The position numbers and the translations under genes are program-made. The notes below the pieces were generated by a model. It did not search any database. It was not told the origin of the DNA and was given only the letters and a program-made list of their open reading frames with translations. A stretch of DNA of 52,196 nucleotides from H17-190 sp034435615. GTDB lineage: Bacteria > Chloroflexota > Dehalococcoidia > SM23-28-2 > HRBIN24. The stretch's first letter is position 1. Each line of letters starts with the position of its first letter. Location: NCBI GenBank assembly GCA_034435615.1, contig DAOTWZ010000029.1, forward strand, positions 1 to 52,196. Direction: 5' to 3'. This document shows, one piece after another, positions 32,780 through 42,214 of the stretch.

Positions 32780-33823
32780 ATGGTGATACCCACCGTCGAG
32801 CCGAAGCCCAACTGGAAGCGCATGCTCACGGGGGACCGGCCCACCGGGCCTCTCCACCTGGGCCACTATGTGGGCTCCCTCAAGATGCGCCTGGACCTCC
32901 AGGACAAGCTGGAGTGCTACATCCTGGTGGCCGACCTGCACGTCCTGACCACCCGCATAGAGCGCCTGGGGGAGATCGGCCAGAACGTGCGGGAGGTGGT
33001 GCTGGACTACCTCTCCGTGGGCATAGACCCCCAGAAGACCACCATCTACCTGCAGTCGCTGGTACCGGAGGTGCTGGAGCTCACCTGGCTCTTCATGGCC
33101 CTGGTGGGGGTGCCGCGGGCCCAGCGCATCCCCACCATCAAGGAGATGGTGCGAGACCTGCAACTGGAGTCGGCTTCTATGGCCCTCCTCTCCTACCCCA
33201 TCCTCCAGGCGGCGGACATCCTCATGGTGAAGGGCGACGTGGTCCCGGTGAGCCGTGACCAGCTCTCCCACCTGGAGCTGACGCGGGAGATCGCCCGCCG
33301 CTTCAACCGCCTCTACCGCCCTATCTTCCCCGAGCCGGACGCCCCCATCGGCCCCCTCCTGGTGGGGCTGGACGGCCAGAAGAAGGCCAGCAAGTCCCTG
33401 GGCAACGTCATCTTCCTGACCGACGACCCGGAGACGGTCCGGCGCAAGGTGATGCGCATGTACACCGACCCCAAGCGCATCCGTGCCGACATCCCCGGCC
33501 GTGTGCGGGGCAACCCCGTCTTCATCTATCACGACTACTTCAACGATGACCGTGCCGAGGTGGAAGACCTGAAAGAGCGCTACCGCAAGGGCCGCGTGGG
33601 CGATGTGGAGGTGAAGGAGAAGCTGGCACGCGCCATCAACCGCTTCCTGGACCCCATACGGGAGCGGCGGGCCCGCCTCGCCAGCCGGCCCGGGCTGGTG
33701 GAGGAGGTGCTGCAGGAGGGCACCCGCCGCGCCCGTGCGGAGGCCCAGCGCACCCTGGCCGAGGCGCGGGAGGCCATGGGCCTAACCCACTTCCGCGGGG
33801 CGGCGGTGGGGACGGGGGGATAG
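32780..33823 (+). CDS. trpS: Tryptophanyl-tRNA synthetase
   Basis: A 347-residue class I synthetase. The HIGH-type motif is GPLHLGH (around 23-29) within TGDRPTGPLHLGHYVGSL. The KMSKS loop appears as KASKS (202-206), a variant seen in this family. QSLVPEVLELTWLF and PILQAADILM are typical TrpS blocks. ATG 32780 comes four bases after the trpB2 stop, with GGGAGG upstream. Control by a Trp T-box in the same transcript fits its role in charging tRNA-Trp. Confidence 0.96.
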   Translation: MVIPTVEPKPNWKRMLTGDRPTGPLHLGHYVGSLKMRLDLQDKLECYILVADLHVLTTRIERLGEIGQNVREVVLDYLSVGIDPQKTTIYLQSLVPEVLELTWLFMALVGVPRAQRIPTIKEMVRDLQLESASMALLSYPILQAADILMVKGDVVPVSRDQLSHLELTREIARRFNRLYRPIFPEPDAPIGPLLVGLDGQKKASKSLGNVIFLTDDPETVRRKVMRMYTDPKRIRADIPGRVRGNPVFIYHDYFNDDRAEVEDLKERYRKGRVGDVEVKEKLARAINRFLDPIRERRARLASRPGLVEEVLQEGTRRARAEAQRTLAEAREAMGLTHFRGAAVGTGG

Positions 33824-33824
33824 C

Positions 33825-35333
33825 TTGTACTGGCCCGCCATCTCACAGGTGCTAGAGCTGGCCCGTCAGGGAGAGGGGAATCTGGTGCCCGTCTTCAAGG
33901 AGGTGCCGGCCGACCTGGAGACGCCGGTCTCCGCCTACCTGAAGGTAGCCAGCGACGCCGACTACTCCTTCCTCCTGGAGTCCGTAGAGGGCGGCGAGCG
34001 GCTGGCCCGCTACAGCTTCATCGGCACGGAGCCCTACCGTGTGATGCGGGCCGGCCCCTATGCCCATCCCTGGGACGGCGCCGACCCCCTGCGCGAGGTG
34101 GAAGGCGAGCTCTCCCGTTTCCGCCTGGTGCGCCCGGCGGGGCAGGGGGCGAAGACGGCCCTACCGCGCTTCACCGGGGGTGCGGTGGGCTACCTGGCCT
34201 GGGAGACGGTCCGCCACTTCGAGCCACGGGTGCCCATAGGGGAGAGCGACCCCCTGCGGGTGCCGGAGGCCATGTTCCTCTTCGTCGATACCCTCCTGGT
34301 GTTCGATCACCTGCGCCACACCATCAAGGTGGTCTCTCACTGCCGCCTCGACGGCGACATCGAGGCCAGCTACCGTCAGGCCTGCTGGCGGATCGACGAG
34401 CTGGTGCGGCGCCTCTCCCGCCCCCTGCCCACCGTCCCCTACCCGGTCCGACGGCCGGAGGCATCGGCCCCCTCCATGAGCGCCAACCTGCGGCGGGACG
34501 AGTTCCTGGCCATGGTGGAGCGGGCCCGTCAGTATATCATCGCCGGGGACGTGATCCAGGTGGTGCTGGCACAGCGTCTCTACCGGCCCACCGCTGTCCA
34601 TCCCTTCTCCCTCTACCGGGCGCTGCGGGTGGTCAACCCCTCTCCCTACATGTACTACCTGCAGATGGGGGACTTCCAGGTCATCGGCGCCTCGCCGGAG
34701 ATGCTGGTGCGGGTGGAGGAGGGCGCCGTCCTGACCCATCCCATAGCCGGGACGCGGCCGCGGGGCGCCACGCCGGAGGAAGACGCCGCTCTGGAGGAGG
34801 AGCTGCGGGCGGACGAGAAGGAGCGGGCCGAGCATCTGATGCTGGTGGACCTGGCCCGCAACGACATCGGCCGCGTCTCCCTGCCGGGGACGGTGCGGGT
34901 GCCCCAGTTCATGGAGGTGGAGCGCTACTCCCACGTCATGCACCTGGTCTCCCACGTTAGTGGGCGGCTGCGGCCCGGCCTCACCTGCTACGATGCCCTG
35001 CGGGCCTGCTTCCCGGCGGGCACCGTCTCCGGCGCCCCCAAGATACGGGCCATGGAGATCATCGCCGAGCTGGAGCCGGAGCGGCGCGGTCCCTACGCCG
35101 GCGCCGTCGGCTACTTCGATTACTCCGGCAACATGGACACGGCCATCACCATACGCACTATCGTCCTGAGCCGGGGGGTGGCCCACATCCACGCCGGGGC
35201 GGGCATCGTCTACGACTCGGTGCCCGAGAGGGAGTACCAGGAGACCCTCAACAAGGCGGCCGCTCTCCTGCTGGCCATCGACGAGGCGGAGGCGGCGGAG
35301 GCGGAGCTCGCCACTGGCAGCCTCGGCTACTAA
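33825..35333 (+). CDS. trpE: Anthranilate synthase component I
   Basis: A 502-residue chorismate-utilising enzyme that makes anthranilate with TrpG supplying ammonia. The N-terminal feedback motif LLES is present in YSFLLESVEGGER, so inhibition by tryptophan is expected. The catalytic C-terminal block includes VVNPSPYMYYLQMGDFQVIGASPEMLVR, HPIAGTRPRGAT, DEKERAEHLMLVDLARNDIGRV and FPAGTVSGAPKIRAME. The start is TTG 33825, one base after trpS. The next genes are an ABC pair rather than trpG. Confidence 0.96.
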   Translation: MYWPAISQVLELARQGEGNLVPVFKEVPADLETPVSAYLKVASDADYSFLLESVEGGERLARYSFIGTEPYRVMRAGPYAHPWDGADPLREVEGELSRFRLVRPAGQGAKTALPRFTGGAVGYLAWETVRHFEPRVPIGESDPLRVPEAMFLFVDTLLVFDHLRHTIKVVSHCRLDGDIEASYRQACWRIDELVRRLSRPLPTVPYPVRRPEASAPSMSANLRRDEFLAMVERARQYIIAGDVIQVVLAQRLYRPTAVHPFSLYRALRVVNPSPYMYYLQMGDFQVIGASPEMLVRVEEGAVLTHPIAGTRPRGATPEEDAALEEELRADEKERAEHLMLVDLARNDIGRVSLPGTVRVPQFMEVERYSHVMHLVSHVSGRLRPGLTCYDALRACFPAGTVSGAPKIRAMEIIAELEPERRGPYAGAVGYFDYSGNMDTAITIRTIVLSRGVAHIHAGAGIVYDSVPEREYQETLNKAAALLLAIDEAEAAEAELATGSLGY

Positions 35334-35362
35334 CAGAGTGTAGCCTAGCGCTAGCTAGGTCA

Positions 35363-35391
35363 TTGTCCTCAGAGGCGTTATGTCCTACGAT
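35363..35391 (+). promoter_or_regulatory. Internal promoter before ABC transporter genes
   Basis: TTGTCC at 35363-35368 and TACGAT at 35386-35391 are 17 bases apart in the trpE-ABC gap. It suggests the transporter has its own transcription inside the trp region. Confidence 0.5.
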
Positions 35392-35431
35392 AGAACGAAG
35401 CGTTCGCGGGCACAGAGAGGCAGGCGGTGAA

Positions 35432-36643
35432 ATGAGGGGCCTTTCCACATTGCAGGGACTCCTCCCGGAGCCGGTGCGCAACATCATGCGGCGTCGCCTG
35501 CGCACCTCTCTCACCGTGCTGGGCATCACCATCGGCATCTTCGTCTTGGTGGTGCTGGGGGCCATGGCGGAGCGGGTGAACGTGCTGGTCCAGGGGGGAG
35601 AGCAGTTCCTCAAGGGGCGCATAGCCATCACCGAGGCGGGCGCCCATCCCTTCGTCTCCAGCGGTCTGATATCGGACAGCCTGGCCGACCGCGTGCGGGG
35701 GCTGGAGGGCGTGGCCTGTGTGGAGCGGGACATCAGCATGCTCCTCGACCCGGACGACGCCTTCTCCTTCGGAATGCCCCGCACCATATCGGGCATCGAC
35801 GTGTCCGAGCGGCAGACGTGCGAGCGGGAGGCGCCGGGGCGGGCCTTCAAGCTCAACTTCACATCTGGCGGCTGGTGGCAGCCCGGGGAGACGGGGAAGA
35901 CCGTCCTGGGGGTGGACGTGGCCCGGCACTTCGATGCACGCGTGGGCGACACCGTCTTCATGCGGGACCATCCCTTCCAGGTGGTGGGAGTCCTGGAGCG
36001 GACCCTCACCGGGCCGGACAACATCGCCTTCGTCTCTTTGGAGGACGCGCGGACGCTCCTGGCGGACGAGCGCCCCATCTTCCGAGAGATAGACCTTTCC
36101 GACAAGGTGATGAACATCTACGTGATCCCCCGCGAGGACGTCGATCCCGATGCCCTGGCCGCTACCATCCGTGACCGCAACCCCGACATGGGAGTTCTCT
36201 CCCCGAGCGAGCTCATCGGCCCCCTGGAGACCTCCGCTCAGGTCTTCAACTTCATCATCCTGGGGGTGGCCATGGTGGCCCTCATCGTGGGTGGCCTCTC
36301 CATCATCAATACCATGGTCATGTCGGTGGCGGAGCGGGTGCGGGAGATAGGCATCAAGAAGGCGGTGGGCGCCAGCGACTGGGACGTGCTGAAGGAGTAC
36401 CTGAGTGAGGCCGCGGTCATCGGCCTGCTGGGCGGGGCCATCGGCCTGGCGCTGGGGGCAGCGGCCGTAGCGGTACTGAACGACCTGGCCACGGAGCAGA
36501 CCGGGGCGTCTCTCTTCCTCATCACCGCCCGTCTGGCCGTAGGCTCTCTGGCCTTCGCCACCGGGCTGGGGGCGGCGGCCGGCCTCCTGCCGGCCATTCG
36601 GGCCGCCCGTCTGCGGCCCGTGGAGGCGCTGAGGGAGGAGTGA
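35432..36643 (+). CDS. MacB/FtsX-type ABC transporter permease
   Basis: A 403-residue permease. One membrane helix near the N-terminus (LRTSLTVLGITIGIFVLVVLGAMAE) is followed by a ~220-residue extracytoplasmic MacB-like domain. Three C-terminal helices follow (FNFIILGVAMVALIVGGLSIINTMVMSV, AAVIGLLGGAIGLALGAAAV, LAVGSLAFATGLGAAAGLLPAIRAARLRPVEALR). The FtsX-domain signature ERVREIGIKKAVGAS is present. Such permeases with LolD-like ATPases work as mechanotransmission exporters, not classical pumps. ATG 35432 is preferred. The ATPase gene follows four bases later. Confidence 0.92.
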   Translation: MRGLSTLQGLLPEPVRNIMRRRLRTSLTVLGITIGIFVLVVLGAMAERVNVLVQGGEQFLKGRIAITEAGAHPFVSSGLISDSLADRVRGLEGVACVERDISMLLDPDDAFSFGMPRTISGIDVSERQTCEREAPGRAFKLNFTSGGWWQPGETGKTVLGVDVARHFDARVGDTVFMRDHPFQVVGVLERTLTGPDNIAFVSLEDARTLLADERPIFREIDLSDKVMNIYVIPREDVDPDALAATIRDRNPDMGVLSPSELIGPLETSAQVFNFIILGVAMVALIVGGLSIINTMVMSVAERVREIGIKKAVGASDWDVLKEYLSEAAVIGLLGGAIGLALGAAAVAVLNDLATEQTGASLFLITARLAVGSLAFATGLGAAAGLLPAIRAARLRPVEALREE

Positions 36644-36647
36644 GCAG

Positions 36648-37382
36648 GTGAGGGAGACCATGCAGGTAAGGGAAGGCCGCAGGGAAGAGGCGCCCCCGGC
36701 CGTATTGGCGCGGGGACTGCGCAAGACCTATCGTCTGGGATCCTCCGTTGTGCGGGCGCTGGACGGGCTCGACCTGGTGGTGGAGAGAGGGGAGTTCGTG
36801 GCCATCATGGGCCGCTCTGGCTCCGGCAAGAGCACCCTCCTCCACGTTCTGGGCGGCCTGGACCGACCGGACGAGGGGCAGGTGGTCATCGAGGGCCAGG
36901 ACATCACCCGCCTCAGCAACGGACAGGTGACGCGCCTACGGCGCGAGAAGGTGGGCTTCGTCTTTCAGGAGTTCAATCTGGTGCCTACCCTGACGGCGCT
37001 GGAGAATGTGGAGTTGCCGCTCCGCTACGCCGGCGTCTCCCGGGGCGAACGTCGCCGGCGGGCGGCGGAAGCGCTGGCCATGGTGGGGCTGGGAGAGCGG
37101 CTCCACCACCGGCCCTCCCAGCTATCGGGAGGCGAGCAGCAGCGGGTGGCCATCGCCCGGGCGCTGGTGAACCGGCCAGCCGTCGTCCTGGCCGACGAGC
37201 CCACGGGCGAGCTGGACTCCCAGACCGCCATGCAGGTGGTGGACCTGATGCGCGGGCTCGCCCGCGAGCTGGGCCAGACCTTCGTCATAGTCACCCATGA
37301 CCCGGCGGTGGGAGAGCGCTGCCAGCGCATCATCCGCATGAACGACGGCCGCATCATCAGCGACGAGCGGGTAGAGAGCTAA
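36648..37382 (+). CDS. MacB/LolD-type ABC transporter ATPase
   Basis: A 244-residue ATPase: Walker A GRSGSGKST, Q-loop FVFQEFNLVPTLTALENVELPL, signature LSGGEQQRVAIARALVNRP and Walker B VVLADEPTGELD, with switch HD in VTHDPAVG. LolD-like features (the VELPL block) match the upstream permease. GTG 36648 has GAGGAG seven bases ahead; ATG 36660 is an alternative. The stop lies one base before trpG. Confidence 0.94.
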   Translation: MRETMQVREGRREEAPPAVLARGLRKTYRLGSSVVRALDGLDLVVERGEFVAIMGRSGSGKSTLLHVLGGLDRPDEGQVVIEGQDITRLSNGQVTRLRREKVGFVFQEFNLVPTLTALENVELPLRYAGVSRGERRRRAAEALAMVGLGERLHHRPSQLSGGEQQRVAIARALVNRPAVVLADEPTGELDSQTAMQVVDLMRGLARELGQTFVIVTHDPAVGERCQRIIRMNDGRIISDERVES

Positions 37383-37383
37383 T

Positions 37384-37950
37384 ATGCTCCTGCTCATCGA
37401 TAACTACGACAGCTTCACCTACAACCTCTACCAGTACCTGAGCGAGCTGGGGGCCGCCGTCCAGGTGGTCCGCAACGATCGCGTCACTGTGGAGGAGATA
37501 GAGGCGCTCCGGCCAGAGGGCATCGTCATCTCGCCGGGGCCGTGCACGCCCCGCGAGGCGGGCGTCTCCGTGGAGACGGTGCGCCGGCTGGCCGGCAAGG
37601 TGCCCATTCTGGGGGTCTGCCTGGGCCACCAGTGCATCGGCGAGGCGTTCGGCGGGCGCGTCGTGGGGGCGGGGGAGATCGTCCACGGCAAGACCTCCCT
37701 CGTCCATCACAGCGGCCAGGGGGTGCTGCGGGGCCTCCCCGACCCCTTCGAGGCGGTGCGCTATCACTCCTTGATAGTGGACCGCGAGTCCCTCCCGGAG
37801 GAGCTGGAAGTGACAGCCTGGACGGAGCGGGGCCTCATCATGGCGCTGCGGCACCGCTGGCTGCCGGTGGAGGGCGTCCAGTTCCATCCGGAGTCCATAG
37901 CCACCGGCGTGGGCAAGGACATCCTCCGCAACTTCCTGGCGATGCTCTAG
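37384..37950 (+). CDS. trpG: Anthranilate synthase component II (glutamine amidotransferase)
   Basis: A 188-residue class I amidotransferase that supplies ammonia to TrpE. The triad is Cys79 (GVCLGHQ), His168 and Glu170 (FHPES). The oxyanion strand SPGPCTPREAG is present. The sequence could also serve 4-amino-4-deoxychorismate synthesis, as in organisms sharing TrpG/PabA. It starts directly after the ABC ATPase. Confidence 0.95.
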   Translation: MLLLIDNYDSFTYNLYQYLSELGAAVQVVRNDRVTVEEIEALRPEGIVISPGPCTPREAGVSVETVRRLAGKVPILGVCLGHQCIGEAFGGRVVGAGEIVHGKTSLVHHSGQGVLRGLPDPFEAVRYHSLIVDRESLPEELEVTAWTERGLIMALRHRWLPVEGVQFHPESIATGVGKDILRNFLAML

Positions 37951-37993
37951 GGGCCCCCCGCGCCCCTCCTGTGGAGCTAAGGGCGGCCTCGGG

Positions 37994-37999
37994 TATAAT
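37994..37999 (+). promoter_or_regulatory. Candidate -10 before trpD
   Basis: A perfect TATAAT lies 28 bases before the trpD ATG in the 76-base trpG-trpD gap. No good -35 is seen. Confidence 0.35.
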
Positions 38000-38026
38000 G
38001 GGCCAAAACTCCTTGAGGACCGGAGC

Positions 38027-39061
<1,035 letters not shown>

Positions 39062-39076
39062 CGGAAAGGCGAAGCT

Positions 39077-39871
39077 ATGAGCACCGGCACCGTCCTGGAC
39101 CGCATCCTGGCCGACAAGCGGGCCGAGGTGGAGGAATCGAAGCGGCGGCGCCCCTTGCCGGAGCTGCTGGCCGCCCTGGAGGGGGCGCCTCCGGCGCGCC
39201 CCTTCGCTGCTGCCCTGCGGGGCCCCGGCATACGCCTCATCGCCGAGGTGAAGGCGGCCAGCCCGTCTAAGGGCGTCCTGCGGGCTGACCTGGACCCCGT
39301 CGCCCTGGCCCGCACCTACGCCTCCGCTGGTGCCGCCGCCATCTCTGTCCTGACGGACCGGCCCTATTTCCAGGGCTCCCTGGAGCACCTGCGCGCCGTC
39401 CGCGAGGCCCTGCCCCAGGGACCGCCCCTTCTGCGCAAGGACTTCCTCATAGACCCCTACCAGCTCTACGAGGCCCGCCTCCACGGCGCCGATGCTGTCC
39501 TCCTCATCGTCGCTGCCCTGACGCCGTCCCTCCTGGGCGAGCTGCTGCAGGGGGCCAGGGCGCTGGGCATGGACGCCCTGGTAGAGGTGCACCACGAAGA
39601 GGAACTGCAGGTGGCCCTGGCGGCGGGGGCCGACCTCATCGGCGTCAACAACCGCGACCTCCGCACCTTCCACACCGATCTGGCCACCACGGAGCGGCTG
39701 CGCCCTCTGGTCCCCCCTCACGTCACCCTGGTGGCCGAGTCCGGAGTCCACACCAGAGACGACGTCGCTCGCATGGCGGCCTGCGGCGTCCACGCCCTCC
39801 TCATCGGCGAGGCACTGGTGGTGGCCCCCGACCCGGCGGCCAAGATCCGCGACCTCTTCCCCGAGATGTGA
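39077..39871 (+). CDS. trpC: Indole-3-glycerol phosphate synthase
   Basis: A 264-residue TIM barrel that cyclises CdRP to indole-3-glycerol phosphate. LIAEVKAASPSKGVLR holds the catalytic Lys, followed by ISVLTDRPYFQGSLEHL, LRKDFLIDPYQLYEAR, GVNNRDLRTF and VAESGVHTRDDV. It starts 15 bases after trpD. This step makes the substrate that a TrpA would cleave, yet no trpA follows. Confidence 0.96.
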   Translation: MSTGTVLDRILADKRAEVEESKRRRPLPELLAALEGAPPARPFAAALRGPGIRLIAEVKAASPSKGVLRADLDPVALARTYASAGAAAISVLTDRPYFQGSLEHLRAVREALPQGPPLLRKDFLIDPYQLYEARLHGADAVLLIVAALTPSLLGELLQGARALGMDALVEVHHEEELQVALAAGADLIGVNNRDLRTFHTDLATTERLRPLVPPHVTLVAESGVHTRDDVARMAACGVHALLIGEALVVAPDPAAKIRDLFPEM

Positions 39872-39936
39872 TAGCCCCTCCGTGCACAGGGGTGCCCCGC
39901 CTGATGTATCATTGGACATAACCCGGGGAGACACCG

Positions 39937-40644
39937 GTGAGTAGCGGCCACTGCCTCGTCAAGATCTGCGGCGTCATGGAGCCCCAGCACGCCCGGGCAG
40001 CGGCGGCGCTGGGCGCCGACTTCATAGGCGTCATCTTCGCACCCAGCCGGCGCCAGGTGACGCTGGGGCAGGCCCAGAAGATAGCCATCGCCCTGGGGAA
40101 GCTGGACCGTCCGCCCCTGGAGGTGCAGGGTCCGGCGACCGCCGCCGACATCGAGCGGCTGCTGGAGCGCTCCCGGCCCCTCCTGGTGGGCGTCTTCGCC
40201 GACCAGGACGTCCAGACCATCAATGCCATAGCCCGGGAGTGTCGCCTGGACATAGTGCAACTGTCCGGATCTGAGCCGTGGGAGATGTGCGCCCAGCTCT
40301 CTCGCCCCGTCTTCAAGTGCGTCAAGGTGCGCCCAGGCCAGACGGCTGCCTCCGTCCTGGCCACCATCGGCGAGGGGGCGGTGCCTCTCCTGGAGCCCTA
40401 CGTCCCGGGCGTTTACGGCGGGGCCGGGCGGGAGCTGGACTGGGCCGTGGCGGCCCAGGTTGCTCGCCAGAGGCCGGTGGTGCTGGCGGGTGGCCTCCAT
40501 CCAGGCAACGTGGGGGAGGCGGTGCGCATCGTCCGGCCGTGGGCGGTGGACGTCTCCAGCGGCGTGGAGACGGAGGGGGCCAAGGACGTGGAGAAGATCC
40601 GCAGCTTCATCCTGGCCGCCAAGGCCGCGCCTACCATCTCCTGA
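39937..40644 (+). CDS. trpF: Phosphoribosylanthranilate isomerase
   Basis: A 235-residue TIM barrel. The N-terminal VKICGVMEPQHA holds the catalytic Cys (shortened from the usual ICGLT). FIGVIFAPSRRQVT, VGVFADQDVQTINAIA, IVQLSGSE and the phosphate loop LAGGLHPGNV follow, then VDVSSGVETEGAKD. The start is GTG 39937. It catalyses PRA to CdRP. The sequence between trpF and trpB (40645-40975) contains no gene I can support. Confidence 0.93.
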   Translation: MSSGHCLVKICGVMEPQHARAAAALGADFIGVIFAPSRRQVTLGQAQKIAIALGKLDRPPLEVQGPATAADIERLLERSRPLLVGVFADQDVQTINAIARECRLDIVQLSGSEPWEMCAQLSRPVFKCVKVRPGQTAASVLATIGEGAVPLLEPYVPGVYGGAGRELDWAVAAQVARQRPVVLAGGLHPGNVGEAVRIVRPWAVDVSSGVETEGAKDVEKIRSFILAAKAAPTIS

Positions 40645-40732
40645 TGTCTGGGGTATCCTTCGTCGTCGCTCATGTCTTTTCCAAAGGTCGAAGCGAGGAA
40701 GCATCAGGCGTTCGCCGTGCCGCGCATTTGGG

Positions 40733-40738
40733 TAGAAT
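40733..40738 (+). promoter_or_regulatory. Candidate -10 for trpB leader
   Basis: TAGAAT at 40733-40738 with a weak TTCGCC 16 bases upstream lies in the 331-base trpF-trpB gap. It would give a leader of about 230 bases. No T-box core is present, and apart from this I see nothing recognisable in 40645-40975. Confidence 0.3.
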
Positions 40739-40975
40739 ATCGGAAGAGCAGGGCGAGAAGGCCCGGGCCAGCTCTTCGGTTACCGGGTGTCCTGGAGGAA
40801 CCAGAGGGTCTTATGCGGACGACATGGGCTACTGGAAGGCAGTTAGCGCCGGCCAGGCGTCACGACTGCTTCTACCTGGCTCCCGGAGCTCTTTTCAAGT
40901 GCAGAGCATGGACGGTGGACAGGCGCCTGTAGCAGCGAGCGGCTCGCCTTCTCCCCTCGCTGAGCTGTGTGGGCC

Positions 40976-42187
40976 ATGACTAGCAGGGAGACCGGCCTCA
41001 GCCTGCCCGACCAGAGGGGCCGCTTCGGCCCCTTCGGCGGCCGCTATGTGCCGGAGACGCTGGTGCCGGCCATCCTGGAGCTGGAGGAGGCCTATCTGGC
41101 CGCCCGAGCCGACCCCTCCTTCCAGCAGGAGCTGACATCGCTCCTGCGCCACTACGCCGGCCGTCCCACGCCCCTCTATTTCGCCCGCAACCTGACGGCC
41201 CACCTGGGAGGGGCCAAGCTTTACCTCAAACGGGAGGACCTGGCCCACACCGGCGCCCACAAGATCAACAACGCCCTGGGCCAGGGGCTGCTGGCCAAGC
41301 GGCTGGGCAAGCGTCGCATCGTGGCGGAGACGGGCGCCGGCCAGCATGGCGTGGCCACGGCCACCGTCTGCGCCATGCTGGGCCTGGAGTGCGTGGTCTA
41401 CATGGGGGCCGAGGACATCCGTCGTCAGATGCCCAACGTCTTCCGCATGCGCCTCCTGGGGGCGGAGGTGCGGCCGGTGGAGACGGGCAGTCGCACCCTG
41501 AAGGACGCCATCAACGAGGCGATCCGCGACTGGGTCACCAACGTTCGCACCACCCACTATCTGCTGGGGAGCGCCGTGGGGCCCCATCCCTACCCCATGA
41601 TGGTGCGGGACTTCCAGTCGGTCATAGGGCGGGAGGCGCGGGCGCAACTGCTGGAGGCGGAGGGGCGCCTGCCGGACTACGCCATCGCCTGTGTGGGCGG
41701 CGGCTCCAACGCTATCGGCCTCTTCCACCCTTTCTACGAGGACAGGGAGGTGCGGCTGGTGGGGGTAGAGGCGGCCGGGGAGGGCCTGGAGACGGGCCGC
41801 CACGCCGCCACCCTGAGCGCTGGCCGCCCGGGCGTCCTCCATGGCTCCCTCTCCTACCTGCTGCAGGACGAGCACGGCCAGGTGCAGACCACCCACTCCA
41901 TATCGGCGGGGCTGGACTACCCGGGCGTGGGGCCGGAGCACGCCTACTACCGGGAGACGGGCCGCGCCCGGTACGTGGCCGTGACAGACGCCCAGGCCCT
42001 GGAGGGGTTCCAGCTCCTGGCCCGGATGGAGGGCATCATCCCCGCCCTGGAGCCCGCCCACGCCATCTACTACGCGGCGGAGTTGGCCCGCCAGCTCCCG
42101 CCGCAGCAGATCGTCCTGGTATGCCTGTCTGGCCGGGGAGACAAGGACCTGGGGGTTGTCGCGGTCGCTCTAGGCGTTAATATATAG
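40976..42187 (+). CDS. trpB: Tryptophan synthase beta subunit (TrpB1 type)
   Basis: A 403-residue beta chain. The N-terminus GRFGPFGGRYVPETLVPAILELE is diagnostic of TrpB1. The PLP Lys96 lies in REDLAHTGAHKINNALGQ, and ETGAGQHGVATATVCA and VGGGSNAIGLFHPF follow. It condenses indole with serine and normally needs TrpA for indole supply. ATG 40976 is preferred to GTG 40967. No trpA is found next to it: the following gene, 27 bases on, is an acyl-CoA dehydrogenase. Confidence 0.96.
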   Translation: MTSRETGLSLPDQRGRFGPFGGRYVPETLVPAILELEEAYLAARADPSFQQELTSLLRHYAGRPTPLYFARNLTAHLGGAKLYLKREDLAHTGAHKINNALGQGLLAKRLGKRRIVAETGAGQHGVATATVCAMLGLECVVYMGAEDIRRQMPNVFRMRLLGAEVRPVETGSRTLKDAINEAIRDWVTNVRTTHYLLGSAVGPHPYPMMVRDFQSVIGREARAQLLEAEGRLPDYAIACVGGGSNAIGLFHPFYEDREVRLVGVEAAGEGLETGRHAATLSAGRPGVLHGSLSYLLQDEHGQVQTTHSISAGLDYPGVGPEHAYYRETGRARYVAVTDAQALEGFQLLARMEGIIPALEPAHAIYYAAELARQLPPQQIVLVCLSGRGDKDLGVVAVALGVNI

Positions 42188-42214
42188 TCGCTCAGACTCT
42201 CGCAGGGGGCGCCC

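Noticed and set aside
40672..40932. 86-residue frame in the trpF-trpB gap
   Set aside because: No ribosome-binding site or family resemblance; several overlapping frames are equally open there.
40645..40975. Second T-box or Trp attenuator before trpB
   Set aside because: No AGGGTGG core, no specifier context and no leader peptide with Trp codons could be identified.
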